Position numbers and translations under genes: made by a program. Of a stretch of 64,000 nucleotides of DNA, positions 55,327 to 63,953 are shown in pieces. How positions within the stretch are numbered: position 1 is the stretch's first letter; each line of letters starts with the position of its first letter. Under the pieces are notes generated by a model. That model did not search any database. It saw only the letters and a list, made by a program, of their open reading frames with translations, and was not told where the DNA came from. The DNA comes from Kocuria marina (GTDB lineage Bacteria; Actinomycetota; Actinomycetes; Actinomycetales; Micrococcaceae): assembly GCA_014652975.1 (NCBI GenBank), contig BMZV01000006.1, positions 52,259 to 116,258 of the forward strand, read 5' to 3'.

Positions 55327-56775
55327 ATGACACACGAACGCCATCTCCCGGAGCACGGCGCAGGGTTCAAGAAGGTCCTGGGGCGGCTGGACGCCATCAC
55401 CCTGGGCGTGGGGGCCATGATCGGCTTCGGCTGGGTGGTCCTCACGGGAGGCTGGCTGAACGACGCCGGGACCATGGGCGCGGTGCTCGCCATGGTGGCC
55501 GGAGGGGCGATCATGGCCGTGGTGGGCCTGGTGTACGGCGAACTCGTGGCCGCGATGCCCGCCGCGGGCGGTGAGCACAACTACCTGCTGCGGGGCATGG
55601 GTGCCAGGTGGGCATTCATCGGCTCGTGGGCGATCACGGTCGGGTACATCACGATCGTGGCGTTCGAGGCCGTGGCCGTACCTCGCACCGTGGAGTACAT
55701 CTTCCCGAACCTCAGCCACGTCCCGCTGTGGACGATCGCCGGATTCGAGGTGAACCTCACGTGGGCGCTCGTGGGTGCGCTCAGCGCCGTGGTGATCACG
55801 TGGATCAACCTACGCGGTGTGAAGCAGGCGTCCACGGTGCAGGTCTTCGTGATCATCTTCCTGGCGATCGTGGGACTCATGATGGTCTTCGGCGCGTTCA
55901 CGCGCGGCTCGGAACAGAACATGGAGCCCTTCTTCCACAACGGTGTCTCCGGGTTCTCCCTGGTGCTCGTGGTGGTCCCGTTCCTGTTCGTGGGCTTCGA
56001 CGTGATCCCGCAGGTCTCCGAGGAGATGCACCTGCCGCCCAAGAAACTGGGCGGCACGATCGTCACCTCCGTGCTGATAGCGACCGCGTGGTACGTGATG
56101 GTCATCCTCACCACGTCCTCGGCGATGTCCGCACATGACCTCGCGAACGCGGACATCGCCGTGGCGGACGCGTTCGGCAACCTCTTCACCTCGGGCGCCA
56201 TGGCCAACGTGCTGCTTGCCGGTGGCCTGGCCGGGATCCTCACGTCCTGGAACTCCCTGCTCATGGGTGCCTCACGTCTGCTCTGGGCCCTGGGCAACTC
56301 CCGGATGCTGCCCCGCTGGTTCGCCAAGCTGCACCCCAAGTACGGGACCCCCTCCAATGCCCTGCTGTTCGTGGGGGCGCTGTCCTTCATCGCCCCGTTC
56401 TTCGGCACCGAGATGCTCGGCTGGCTCGTGGACTCCGGCTCGCCCTCGATCGTGGTGGCGTACCTGCTGGTGTCGATCGTGTTCGTGATCCTGCGACGCC
56501 GCGAACCGGAGATGGAGCGGCCCTACCGGATCGGCGGGAAGCACCACGGCGGTGTGGTGATCGGTGTGCTGTCCGTAGTGCTCTGCCTGGGACTCGCTGT
56601 GCTGTATCTGCCCGGGATGCCCGCGGGGTTGGGCACCGCCCCCTACGTGATCTTCGCGCTGTGGTGGGTCCTGGGGCTGATCTTCATGCTGCGCATCCCG
56701 CGCGGGATCGCCCCCGGCGCGGACGCCGAGGAGCGGCTCGTGGCAGCGAGCGAGTCACGAACCCGCAGCCGCTGA
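55327..56775 (+). CDS. APC-family amino acid or amine permease
   Basis: A 482-residue APC-superfamily transporter with about 12 membrane helices, starting at ATG 55327 with AGGACGG upstream. It opens with the TM1 motif GVGAMIGFGWVVLTGGW, where the unwound GxG binds the substrate's carboxyl or amine. Neighbours (two SSADHs and gabT) suggest GABA or a polyamine as substrate, but sequence does not decide this. It is divergent from SSADH-1 by 277 bp, and the second SSADH follows 103 nt downstream. Confidence 0.9.
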   Translation: MTHERHLPEHGAGFKKVLGRLDAITLGVGAMIGFGWVVLTGGWLNDAGTMGAVLAMVAGGAIMAVVGLVYGELVAAMPAAGGEHNYLLRGMGARWAFIGSWAITVGYITIVAFEAVAVPRTVEYIFPNLSHVPLWTIAGFEVNLTWALVGALSAVVITWINLRGVKQASTVQVFVIIFLAIVGLMMVFGAFTRGSEQNMEPFFHNGVSGFSLVLVVVPFLFVGFDVIPQVSEEMHLPPKKLGGTIVTSVLIATAWYVMVILTTSSAMSAHDLANADIAVADAFGNLFTSGAMANVLLAGGLAGILTSWNSLLMGASRLLWALGNSRMLPRWFAKLHPKYGTPSNALLFVGALSFIAPFFGTEMLGWLVDSGSPSIVVAYLLVSIVFVILRRREPEMERPYRIGGKHHGGVVIGVLSVVLCLGLAVLYLPGMPAGLGTAPYVIFALWWVLGLIFMLRIPRGIAPGADAEERLVAASESRTRSR

Positions 56776-56878
56776 TCGCACCGTTGCGGCCGGGCATACC
56801 ATGGAGGAAGGGAGCTATGTCCCACGAGTTCGAGACTGCACCGGACCACGCCGAGTGGAGTTCCCAGAAAGGAACCAG

Positions 56879-58354
56879 ATGAGCATCAAAGACCGGGTTT
56901 CAGAAGTCCTCGAGGCCACACCCAAGGGCCTCCTGATCAACGGCGAGTGGCGAGATGCCTCCGACGGCGGGACGTTCGACGTCGAGAATCCCGCGACCGG
57001 CGAGGTGCTGGCCACGCTGGCCTCCGCGACCGAGGAGGACTCGCGCGCGGCCATGGACGCCGCCGCGAACGCCCAGGAGTCCTGGGCCCGCACGAGTGCT
57101 CGCGAGCGTTCCGAGATCCTACGCAGGACGTTCGACCTCGTCCAGGAGCACAAGGACGATCTCGCACTGCTGATGACCCTGGAGATGGGCAAGCCGTTCA
57201 AGGAGTCCCAGGGCGAGGTCGTCTACGGCGGCGAGTTCCTGCGCTGGTTCTCCGAGGAGGCCGTGCGTCACTACGGGCGCTACGTGGACACCCCCGAGGG
57301 CAACCTCAAGATGATCGTGACCCACAAGCCCGTGGGCCCGTGCCTGCTGATCACCCCGTGGAACTTTCCGCTGGCCATGGCCACCCGCAAGGTGGCCCCC
57401 GCGGTGGCCGCCGGGTGCACCATGATCCTCAAGCCCGCGCGCCTGACCCCGCTGACCTCACAGTTCTTCGCGAAGCTCATGATCGAGGCAGGCATCCCCG
57501 CGGGTGTGCTCAACGTGGTGTCCTCCGCGTCCGCATCCAACGTCTCCGGGCCCATCATGGAGGATCCCCGGCTGCGCAAGATCTCCTTCACGGGCTCCAC
57601 CCCGGTGGGCAAACAGCTCATGAAGACCGCTGCGGACCGCGTGCTGCGTACCTCCATGGAACTGGGCGGCAACGGCCCGTTCATCGTGTTCGAGGACGCG
57701 GACCTGGACAAGGCCGTGGATGGCGCCATGGCCGCCAAGATGCGCAACATGGGTGAGGCGTGCACCGCAGCCAACCGCTTCCTGGTGCACGAGTCCGTCG
57801 CGGACGAGTTCTCCAAGAAGTTCGCGGAGAAGCTCGACGCCCTCAAGCCCGGCAACGGTCTCGAGGAGGACACCACCGTGGGTCCCCTGGTCGAGAAGAA
57901 GGCGCGTGACAGCGTCGCCGAATTCGTCCAGGACGCGCTCGACAACGGCGCCGAGGCCGTCGTGGGCGGCAAGGCCGTGGACGGACCGGGGTACTTCTTC
58001 GAGCCCACCCTGCTGACCGGCGTGACCGAGCAGTGCCGCGTGTTCAAGGAGGAGATCTTCGGCCCCGTGGCCCCCGTGATCACGTTCAAGGACGAGGACG
58101 ACGCCGTCCGCCTGGCCAACGCCACCGAGTACGGCCTGGCGTCCTACGTGTTCACCGAGGACATCTCGCGTGCCCTGCGCATCGGCGACCGCATCGAGTA
58201 CGGCCTACTGGGCATGAACGTGGGAGTGATCTCCAACGCCGCGGCGCCGTTCGGCGGCGTCAAGGAATCGGGCCTGGGCCGCGAGGGCGGCGCCGAGGGC
58301 ATCGAGGAGTACACCACCGTGCAGTACATGGGCATGCCCTCGCCCTGGGCCTGA
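56879..58354 (+). CDS. gabD: NAD(P)-dependent succinate-semialdehyde dehydrogenase (second copy)
   Basis: The 491-residue ALDH starts at ATG 56879 with AGAAAGGAACC just upstream. PWNFPLAMATRK is typical of GabD; the catalytic Glu is in MELGGNGPF and the Cys in GEACTAANRF; the C-terminus GGVKESGLGREGGAEGIEEY fits. It is only distantly similar to the 458-residue copy at 53673, so it is not a recent duplicate. Downstream, gabT supplies its substrate. Confidence 0.92.
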   Translation: MSIKDRVSEVLEATPKGLLINGEWRDASDGGTFDVENPATGEVLATLASATEEDSRAAMDAAANAQESWARTSARERSEILRRTFDLVQEHKDDLALLMTLEMGKPFKESQGEVVYGGEFLRWFSEEAVRHYGRYVDTPEGNLKMIVTHKPVGPCLLITPWNFPLAMATRKVAPAVAAGCTMILKPARLTPLTSQFFAKLMIEAGIPAGVLNVVSSASASNVSGPIMEDPRLRKISFTGSTPVGKQLMKTAADRVLRTSMELGGNGPFIVFEDADLDKAVDGAMAAKMRNMGEACTAANRFLVHESVADEFSKKFAEKLDALKPGNGLEEDTTVGPLVEKKARDSVAEFVQDALDNGAEAVVGGKAVDGPGYFFEPTLLTGVTEQCRVFKEEIFGPVAPVITFKDEDDAVRLANATEYGLASYVFTEDISRALRIGDRIEYGLLGMNVGVISNAAAPFGGVKESGLGREGGAEGIEEYTTVQYMGMPSPWA

Positions 58355-58440
58355 GCACGCCCGCGCCCGCCTGACGGGAGGAGGGCCCCACGAGGGTCCG
58401 AACTCCCGGCACCGGCCGCACACGGACCCGCCTCGGCTGG

Positions 58441-58460
58441 AGCCCCGGATCACCGGGGCT
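58441..58460 (+). terminator. Hairpin between gabD and gabT
   Basis: AGCCCCGG and CCGGGGCT form an 8-bp perfect stem with loop ATCA, followed by TTCC. It lies in the 173-nt gap, 67 nt before the gabT start. It may be an intrinsic terminator or an attenuator that reduces read-through. Confidence 0.55.
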
Positions 58461-58527
58461 TTCCGGGGCGGATCCGATTATCGAGTTTTCGCGTCCCCGT
58501 GCCGCTGTAGTGAAAGGGCAACCGAAC

Positions 58528-59871
58528 ATGGCTGACATCGAATACCGGCTCGAGCAGAAGCGCGATCTGAAGACCGCCCTCCCGGGCCCCAAGTCGCAGG
58601 AACTCGCGGCGCGGCGGGAGAAGGCGGTCGCGGCCGGTGTCGCCTCCTCCGTGCCCGTCTACGCGGACGAGCTCGACGGCGGCATCATCAAGGACGCGGA
58701 CGGCAACCAGCTCATCGACCTGGGCTCCGGCATCGCCGTGACCTCCGTGGGCGCCACCGCGCCCAAGGTTGTGGAGAAGGTGCGCGAGGCCGTGGGTAAG
58801 TTCACCCATACGTGCTTCATGGTGACCCCCTACGAGGGGTACGTGGAGGTCGCCGAGAAGATCGCGTCCCTGACCCCTGGGGCCTTCGACAAGCGCGCCG
58901 CGCTGTTCAACTCCGGTTCGGAGGCCGTGGAGAACGCCGTGAAGATCGCGCGCATGCACACCAAGCGCAACGCGGTCGTGGTCTTCGACCACGCCTACCA
59001 CGGCCGCACCAACCTGACCCTGGCCATGACCTCCAAGGTCATGCCGTACAAGCAGGGATTCGGGCCGTTCGCCAACGAGGTGTACCGCGTTCCCATGTCC
59101 TACCCCTTCCGCGATCCGGAGGGCATGACGGGCGAGGACGCCGCCAAGCGCGCCCTGTCCCTCGTGGAGAAGCAGGTGGGTGCGGAGAACGTGGCCGCGA
59201 TCGTGATCGAGCCCATCCAGGGTGAGGGCGGGTTCATCGTCCCGGCCCCGGGCTTCCTGCCCGCCCTGTCGCAGTGGTGCAAGGACAACGGCGCGGTCTT
59301 CGTCGCGGACGAGGTCCAGGCTGGCGTGGCCCGCACGGGCAAGTGGTTCTCCTCCGAGTACGAGGGTGTCGAGCCGGACCTCGTGACCTTCGCCAAGGGC
59401 ATCGCCGGCGGTATGCCGCTGTCCGGCGTGGTGGGCCGCGCGGAGCTCGTGAACGTGGTGCACGGTGGCGGCCTGGGCGGCACCTACGGCGGTAACCCCG
59501 TCGCGTGCGCGGCCGCTCTCGGCGCGATCGAGACCATCGAGGACTGGAACCTCGCGGACCGTGCCCTCGAGATCGAGAAGATCATCAAGGATGAGCTCGG
59601 CTCCCTGGCAGAGTCCTCCCCCATCGTGGGCGAGCTGCGTGGGCGCGGCGCCATGATGGCGCTCGAGTTCGTGAAGCCCGGCTCCAAGGAACCCAACGCG
59701 GACGCCGCCAAGCAGATCGCGGCCAAGTGCCTCGAGCAGGGCGTCGTCATCCTCACGTGTGGCACGTTCGGCAACAACGTGCGTCTGCTGCCGCCGCTCG
59801 TGATCGACTTCGACCTGCTGCGCGAGGGCCTACGGATCTTCTCCAAGGCCATCGAGGAGGTCGGCGCCTGA
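58528..59871 (+). CDS. gabT: 4-aminobutyrate aminotransferase
   Basis: GabT moves the amino group of GABA to 2-oxoglutarate, giving succinate semialdehyde. The 447-residue class III aminotransferase starts at ATG 58528 (AAAGGG upstream). Motifs are LFNSGSEAVENAVKIAR, DHAYHGRTN, VIEPIQGEGG, ADEVQAGVARTGK and the PLP lysine in TFAKGIAGGMPLSG. With gabD it completes GABA degradation to succinate. Confidence 0.95.
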   Translation: MADIEYRLEQKRDLKTALPGPKSQELAARREKAVAAGVASSVPVYADELDGGIIKDADGNQLIDLGSGIAVTSVGATAPKVVEKVREAVGKFTHTCFMVTPYEGYVEVAEKIASLTPGAFDKRAALFNSGSEAVENAVKIARMHTKRNAVVVFDHAYHGRTNLTLAMTSKVMPYKQGFGPFANEVYRVPMSYPFRDPEGMTGEDAAKRALSLVEKQVGAENVAAIVIEPIQGEGGFIVPAPGFLPALSQWCKDNGAVFVADEVQAGVARTGKWFSSEYEGVEPDLVTFAKGIAGGMPLSGVVGRAELVNVVHGGGLGGTYGGNPVACAAALGAIETIEDWNLADRALEIEKIIKDELGSLAESSPIVGELRGRGAMMALEFVKPGSKEPNADAAKQIAAKCLEQGVVILTCGTFGNNVRLLPPLVIDFDLLREGLRIFSKAIEEVGA

Positions 59872-59904
59872 TCCGCGCTTCTTGAGCTTTACCGCGTACG
59901 ACGG

Positions 59905-59936
59905 CGGGCGGTCACCGGGGTTCCGGTGGCCGCCCG
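59905..59936 (+). terminator. Terminator downstream of gabT
   Basis: A 14-bp stem (CGGGCGGTCACCGG with CCGGTGGCCGCCCG, one G-T wobble) has loop GGTT and starts 34 nt after the gabT stop. Confidence 0.8.
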
Positions 59937-60001
59937 TTCGCGTGTCCGGCGCGCACGGCTGGGGTATCCGTCAAACGCACGACATCGACTGAGCCGCAGT
60001 C

Positions 60002-60017
60002 AGCCCGAAGGCGGGCT
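60002..60017 (-). terminator. Short hairpin downstream of the fusion remnant
   Basis: AGCCCG and CGGGCT flank loop AAGG, 49 nt beyond the stop at 60066 on the minus strand. It is a weak candidate terminator. Confidence 0.4.
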
Positions 60018-60065
60018 CTACCCCCCCACAGTTCCCCAGGGGGCGTCCGATCCGGAGCCCGCAGG

Positions 60066-60575
60066 CTACCTCACGTACACCGTGGCTTCCAGAGTCGAGT
60101 TGCCCAGGTAGTGGCCCACGGAGGCGACGCTGGTTTTGGTGGCAGCAGATGTGTCCGGTGACTGGATGACGGCGCAGGATCCCCCGTGAGAAAGTTCCGC
60201 CAGCGAGGCCGCCTCATATTCTTTGGACTTCGCATCGCCGCTGAGTGGGGGCGCACCGCTCTCAGTCACCGCGTACTGGAAGGGCCGCCAATTGTGGCCG
60301 TTCGCGTTGACGCCAGTCTCCATGAGCTGTTCCTGGGTGACGGCATGTGAACACAATGCGCCCCATGCGCCATTGAGCTGTGGAGGCATCACGGCGTTGA
60401 GTTCTTTCTGGGCATTCGGGCTGAAAATGCGGAAATTGATGTCGTTGCCCTTCAGCGTGGTGCCGTAGAGCTCAGCCAGCCGATCATTGCTGCCGACGGG
60501 CACCTTTGCCTCGGGGGCTCTGTGACTCTTGCCGGTAAATGGCGGGGTTCTGTTGATGCTTCGTAGCGGCCTCAA
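60066..60575 (-). pseudogene. Possible tniQ N-terminal stub fused to a fragment of an unrelated gene
   Basis: The frame opens at TTG 60575, overlapping the tniB stop (TTGA), exactly where tniQ starts in Tn402-type transposons. The first residues, RPLRSINRTPPFTGKS, resemble the start of actinobacterial TniQ (PLRS-RTPP-GES), but the rest lacks the TniQ zinc motifs. The remaining 145 residues are of a lower-GC protein with a Ser/Thr/Ala-rich C-terminus (TKTSVASVGHYLGNSTLEA), perhaps a secreted-protein tail. I read this as a deletion junction, so the encoded chimera is unlikely to be functional. The alternative is an intact unknown gene. Confidence 0.5.
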
Positions 60576-61390
60576 GTGGTACCGATAACGAGGGTGCTGG
60601 CGGCTGCTTCGATGACATCGTTGGTGATGGTGTCGAGCTCGTTGATCTTCATGACGCGCTCGATCTGCGGGAAGAGCCTCTCCAGCAGTCGGAAGTTCCC
60701 GCGGGTAATGCGGGTGATGGCTGCGATGGCCTGAGCGTCGGTGAAGTCTTCGGGGTCGAGGGTCTTGCCCAGGGAGCGCCAGTGACGCTGGAGGACGAAC
60801 AGCAGCTCGTCCGTGCCCAGGGGTCGGTATTGGTGGGCGAAGCCGACACGACTGTAGAACTGCGGGTAGTGACTGAACTGCTTCTCCAGCCCAGGCATGC
60901 CGATCAGGATCAGAGCGATGTTGTCGCGGTCGTAGCGATCGCGCAGCAGCTCCAGCGCGGTGGGGCGGAGCCGTTCGGACTCATCGACGATCACCAGCTG
61001 CACGTGGTTCCTGCCGTGCCGCCATCCCCACGACTGCGGGGTGATCTGGCCGATCGCCTCCAGGTGCTGCTCGATGCAGATGTTGGTGCGGGTGATGGCC
61101 TGGGCGAGTTCGTCCTTGAGCACCCGTGGGGTGGTGAGCACACTGGGGGTGTAGAGCACGGTACGACTCCGAGCCAGGGCGGCGTAGACCTTGGCGTCGC
61201 TGTCGGCGCGCGGCCCCCAGTTGGTCAGCAGGTCGTAGGCCTTTTCCCAGTGTGCGTAGCGACGCGCGGACAGCGTCTTACCCACCCCGGCCGGTCCGAA
61301 GCACAGGCCGATGGTGTGGCCGCGGCGCACAGCGTCGGCGAACTGGGTGAAGCGGCGGTGCTCCTTGGTGACGATGAAGCGCTGGCTCAC
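60572..61390 (-). CDS. tniB: Transposition ATPase TniB-type (TnsC/IstB-like AAA)
   Basis: The 272-residue AAA ATPase activates the TniA transposase and selects target DNA. It starts at GTG 61390, overlapping the tniA stop by GTGA. Walker A is GPAGVGKTL at about 32-40, Walker B VIVDESERL, and a sensor-2 Arg follows later (TRGNFRLLERLF). Length is typical. GC is a little lower than that of the housekeeping genes. Confidence 0.92.
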   Translation of the reverse strand: MSQRFIVTKEHRRFTQFADAVRRGHTIGLCFGPAGVGKTLSARRYAHWEKAYDLLTNWGPRADSDAKVYAALARSRTVLYTPSVLTTPRVLKDELAQAITRTNICIEQHLEAIGQITPQSWGWRHGRNHVQLVIVDESERLRPTALELLRDRYDRDNIALILIGMPGLEKQFSHYPQFYSRVGFAHQYRPLGTDELLFVLQRHWRSLGKTLDPEDFTDAQAIAAITRITRGNFRLLERLFPQIERVMKINELDTITNDVIEAAASTLVIGTT

Positions 61391-62793
61391 ATCAGGTCCT
61401 CCCTGTAGACCTTCAGCTTCCGCCTCGGTGCTGGCGCGGGGGCCGGCGGCTCGGCTGTCGGCGGCGCCTCGGTGGTGTGTGCGGCTACGACGGCGATGCG
61501 TTCATTGATACCTTGGCGCAGGGCTCGGCGGCGGGCGTTGCGGGCAGCCTGGATCTCCTTGAGGCCGATCTTCTGGGCCTGGTGCTCCTGGTTCACGGCC
61601 TTGCAGAGGAACTCGTCATGGTCAAAGACGCGGATCTCCGTGATGTCGCGCGGGTCGTAGCGGATCACCACGGGCCGTCCGACGTAGCCGGCCAGCGTCG
61701 GGGAGACGTAGCGCAGCCCCTGGAAGCGGATGCCATCGCGCTGCACCACCCGGGACTGGGCAACCGTGAGCAGCAGCCCGTCGAGGTCTTCGAGGCTCTC
61801 GGGCATGCGCGGCAGCCAGCCCTCGGCGATCCACGCACTGCGCGGCGAGGTGTCAAGCTCGCTGTGCGACCGGTCGTTGTAGGTGGCCACGAACCCCTCC
61901 AGGGCGCTGTCGAGCTCGGCCAGCGACAGCTTCGGCGTCGGAGCAAGGTGGTCCTCGGTGATGTAGCCGGGCAGGTCAGCGAGAAGCTCGGTGTTGACGG
62001 TGCCGAAGAACCGTTCGATCTTGCCGCGGCCCTGGGGGCGGGCGACGGTGGAGTGGATCAGCCGGATATGGAGGTCGACGGTGGTGCGGGTGAGGTGGTG
62101 GCTGATGAAGTCGCTGCCGTGGTCGACGTAGAGCACGTCCGGCAGGCCGCACATCGGCCACGCCGGGTCGGGCTTGTGCCAGATCGCCTGCCTCAGCGCC
62201 AGCGCAGTGTTCATCGCCGAGGGCGCACCGAGAAAGACGGTGTAGCCGCAGATCGCGCGGGAGCAATCGTCAATGATCGCCGTCAGCCACGGCCGGGCGG
62301 GCTTGCCGTCGGTGCCCACCACGAGGATGTCGAGCAACGTGTGGTCGCTCTGCCACATCGCATTCGGGTGCTCGGCCTGCCGGCGCAACACCAGCTCGTA
62401 CTTGTCACGGTAGGACCCCGCGCCCTCCAGGGCGAGAGTGACCATTCCCGGATCCAGGGCCGCCACGATCGAGCGGACCACGCCGTAGGAAGGCACCGGC
62501 CACCCGCGGGTACCGCAGATACGGGTGACCCTGCGGTGGAGAGTGGCGATCGCGGGGCGGGGTTTGCTCAGCGCCAGGCCCTCGATCAACCGCACGAGCT
62601 CCGCGGGAAGATGGTGAGTACCGGCATCCGAGCGCTGTCCTGTGCTCAGGCCCGCATACCCGTCAATGCGGTAGCGGGCGTGCCAGCGCTCCAAGGTGCG
62701 CAGCCCGATCCCGGTCTCGCGAGCCAGGGCGGTCAGCGCGATGCCGTCCTCGACGTGCAGCCGCAGGATGCGCCACCGCGCCGCCCCGTCCAT
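61387..62793 (-). CDS. tniA: DDE transposase TniA-type (Mu/IS481-like integrase core)
   Basis: The 468-residue transposase cuts and joins the transposon ends. It starts at ATG 62793, just past the resolvase stop at 62795. Residues 1-110 hold two helix-turn-helix units (LTALARETGIGLRTLERW). The rve catalytic core has D150 (WQSDHT), D224 (YVDHGSD) and E260 (GRGKIERFF), the D-x-x-x35-E spacing expected. A Mu-like C-terminal barrel follows, then a basic Ala/Pro-rich tail. All catalytic residues are intact. Confidence 0.93.
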   Translation of the reverse strand: MDGAARWRILRLHVEDGIALTALARETGIGLRTLERWHARYRIDGYAGLSTGQRSDAGTHHLPAELVRLIEGLALSKPRPAIATLHRRVTRICGTRGWPVPSYGVVRSIVAALDPGMVTLALEGAGSYRDKYELVLRRQAEHPNAMWQSDHTLLDILVVGTDGKPARPWLTAIIDDCSRAICGYTVFLGAPSAMNTALALRQAIWHKPDPAWPMCGLPDVLYVDHGSDFISHHLTRTTVDLHIRLIHSTVARPQGRGKIERFFGTVNTELLADLPGYITEDHLAPTPKLSLAELDSALEGFVATYNDRSHSELDTSPRSAWIAEGWLPRMPESLEDLDGLLLTVAQSRVVQRDGIRFQGLRYVSPTLAGYVGRPVVIRYDPRDITEIRVFDHDEFLCKAVNQEHQAQKIGLKEIQAARNARRRALRQGINERIAVVAAHTTEAPPTAEPPAPAPAPRRKLKVYREDLM

Positions 62794-62794
62794 C

Positions 62795-63397
62795 TCACAC
62801 CTGCTCGGCGACAGCTGCTCGGGCGCGGGCCGCCTGCTGGTGGCGATACAGCGTCGCCCGCGACCAGCCGACGAGTCGGGCGGCGTCTTCGGCGGTGCGG
62901 CCCTTCGCGCGCGCATCGGCGGCGATGTCGAGCTTCTCTGCGACCACGGCCGGGTCGACCGGAGGTCGGCCGAAGCGGGTACCGTTCTGCTTCGCCGCGG
63001 CGATCCCGGCATTGACACGTTCGGTGATCAGCTCGCGCTCATACTCGGCCAACGTGGCGAGCATGCCCATCATCATCCGGCCCGACGTCGTCTCCGGGTC
63101 GATTCCGTCCGAGACCGATCTAATCTTCACGCCTTGCCCGCGCAGCAGCGTGACCGTGTTCAGGACATCGATGAGGGACCGGCCGAGCCTGTCGATACGC
63201 CAGACCACCACGGTGTCACCGTCCTGGGCGTAGTCGAGCAGCCGCTTCATCCCCGGTCGCTCGATCGCGGTCCGGCTACCCGAGGTCACATCCGAGAACA
63301 CGTCCCGCTTCTGCACCCCGGCATCCACCAGCGCATCGACTTGCAGCTGCGCATCCTGAGTTGCCGTACTCACGCGGGTGTATCCCAGCTGCCTCAT
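62795..63397 (-). CDS. tnpR: Serine resolvase/invertase-family recombinase
   Basis: The 200-residue recombinase resolves cointegrates made by TniAB. It starts at ATG 63397 (MRQLGYTRVS) with GGGGGT upstream; a longer frame to 63487 is a shadow. Catalytic Ser10 is in YTRVS, with the conserved VWRIDRLGRSL, the E-helix around MLATLAEYERELI, and a C-terminal HTH (TAEDAARLVGWSRATLYRHQ). Length is that of classical resolvases. Confidence 0.95.
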   Translation of the reverse strand: MRQLGYTRVSTATQDAQLQVDALVDAGVQKRDVFSDVTSGSRTAIERPGMKRLLDYAQDGDTVVVWRIDRLGRSLIDVLNTVTLLRGQGVKIRSVSDGIDPETTSGRMMMGMLATLAEYERELITERVNAGIAAAKQNGTRFGRPPVDPAVVAEKLDIAADARAKGRTAEDAARLVGWSRATLYRHQQAARARAAVAEQV

Positions 63398-63593
63398 ACC
63401 CCCAGCATGGGGCAGAAAGTCCTGGAAGTCACCACCCTGAGGCGCTTTTCGTCGAGACGACTTAGCGAGACACTTCCGGGTGCCCATTCACGCAGGGAGT
63501 GAACCTGAGGCCAACCGCGCGCTGAACGTCTAATCAACCTATAGCTTTACGAGGCGACTCTGTAAGTTCAGCTCATACTGTATAGTTCAGCGA
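63398..63593. promoter_or_regulatory. Probable res site and divergent promoter region
   Basis: This 196-bp gap between resolvase and cmtR is AT-richer than the surroundings and must hold the res site, the recombinase promoter and the cmtR promoter. Visible elements are TCGTC-GA-GACGA (about 63447-63458) and an AT-rich box near 63530-63550. Individual res subsites could not be assigned. Confidence 0.45.
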
Positions 63594-63605
63594 ATGCTGA
63601 CTATT
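63581..63605 (+). promoter_or_regulatory. cmtR -10 element and operator dyad over the start
   Basis: TATAGT (63581-63586) lies 7 nt before the cmtR ATG, so the mRNA is probably leaderless. An imperfect dyad, ATAGTTCAGC-GAAT-GCTGACTAT, spans from this -10 box over the first codons, suiting autorepression by CmtR. Confidence 0.5.
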
Positions 63606-63953
63606 GTTTCTCGTGTTGACGTGATGAACCGGTTGGGCCGGGCGATGGCCGACCCCACCCGGTCGCGGATCCTGATGACCTTGCTGGAACGGCCGGCCTA
63701 CCCGGCCGAACTGGCGCGGGACTTGGGGCTGACCCGGTCGAACGTGTCGAACCACCTGGCGTGCTTGCGGGACTGCGGGATCGCGGTCGCCGTGGCCGAG
63801 GGCCGCCAGACCCGGTACGAGATCGCCGATGCACACCTGGCGCGGGCGCTGACTGCTCTGGTCGAGGTCACCCTCGCGGTGGATGAGAGTGCCCCGTGCC
63901 TGGACCCGGCCTGCTCCGTGCCCGGCTGCTGCGAGAAGGGGGTGGGCGCGTGA
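63594..63953 (+). CDS. cmtR: CmtR-type Cd(II)/Pb(II)-sensing ArsR/SmtB repressor
   Basis: A 119-residue winged-helix repressor that should leave DNA when it binds cadmium or lead. The HTH is in LTRSNVSNHLACLRDCG. The metal ligands of M. tuberculosis CmtR are Cys57, Cys61 and Cys102; here Cys falls at exactly 57 (ACL), 61 (DCG) and 102 (APC), and the C-terminus adds three more (DPACSVPGCC). Start ATG 63594 appears leaderless. It overlaps the next gene by GTGA. Confidence 0.92.
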   Translation: MLTIVSRVDVMNRLGRAMADPTRSRILMTLLERPAYPAELARDLGLTRSNVSNHLACLRDCGIAVAVAEGRQTRYEIADAHLARALTALVEVTLAVDESAPCLDPACSVPGCCEKGVGA

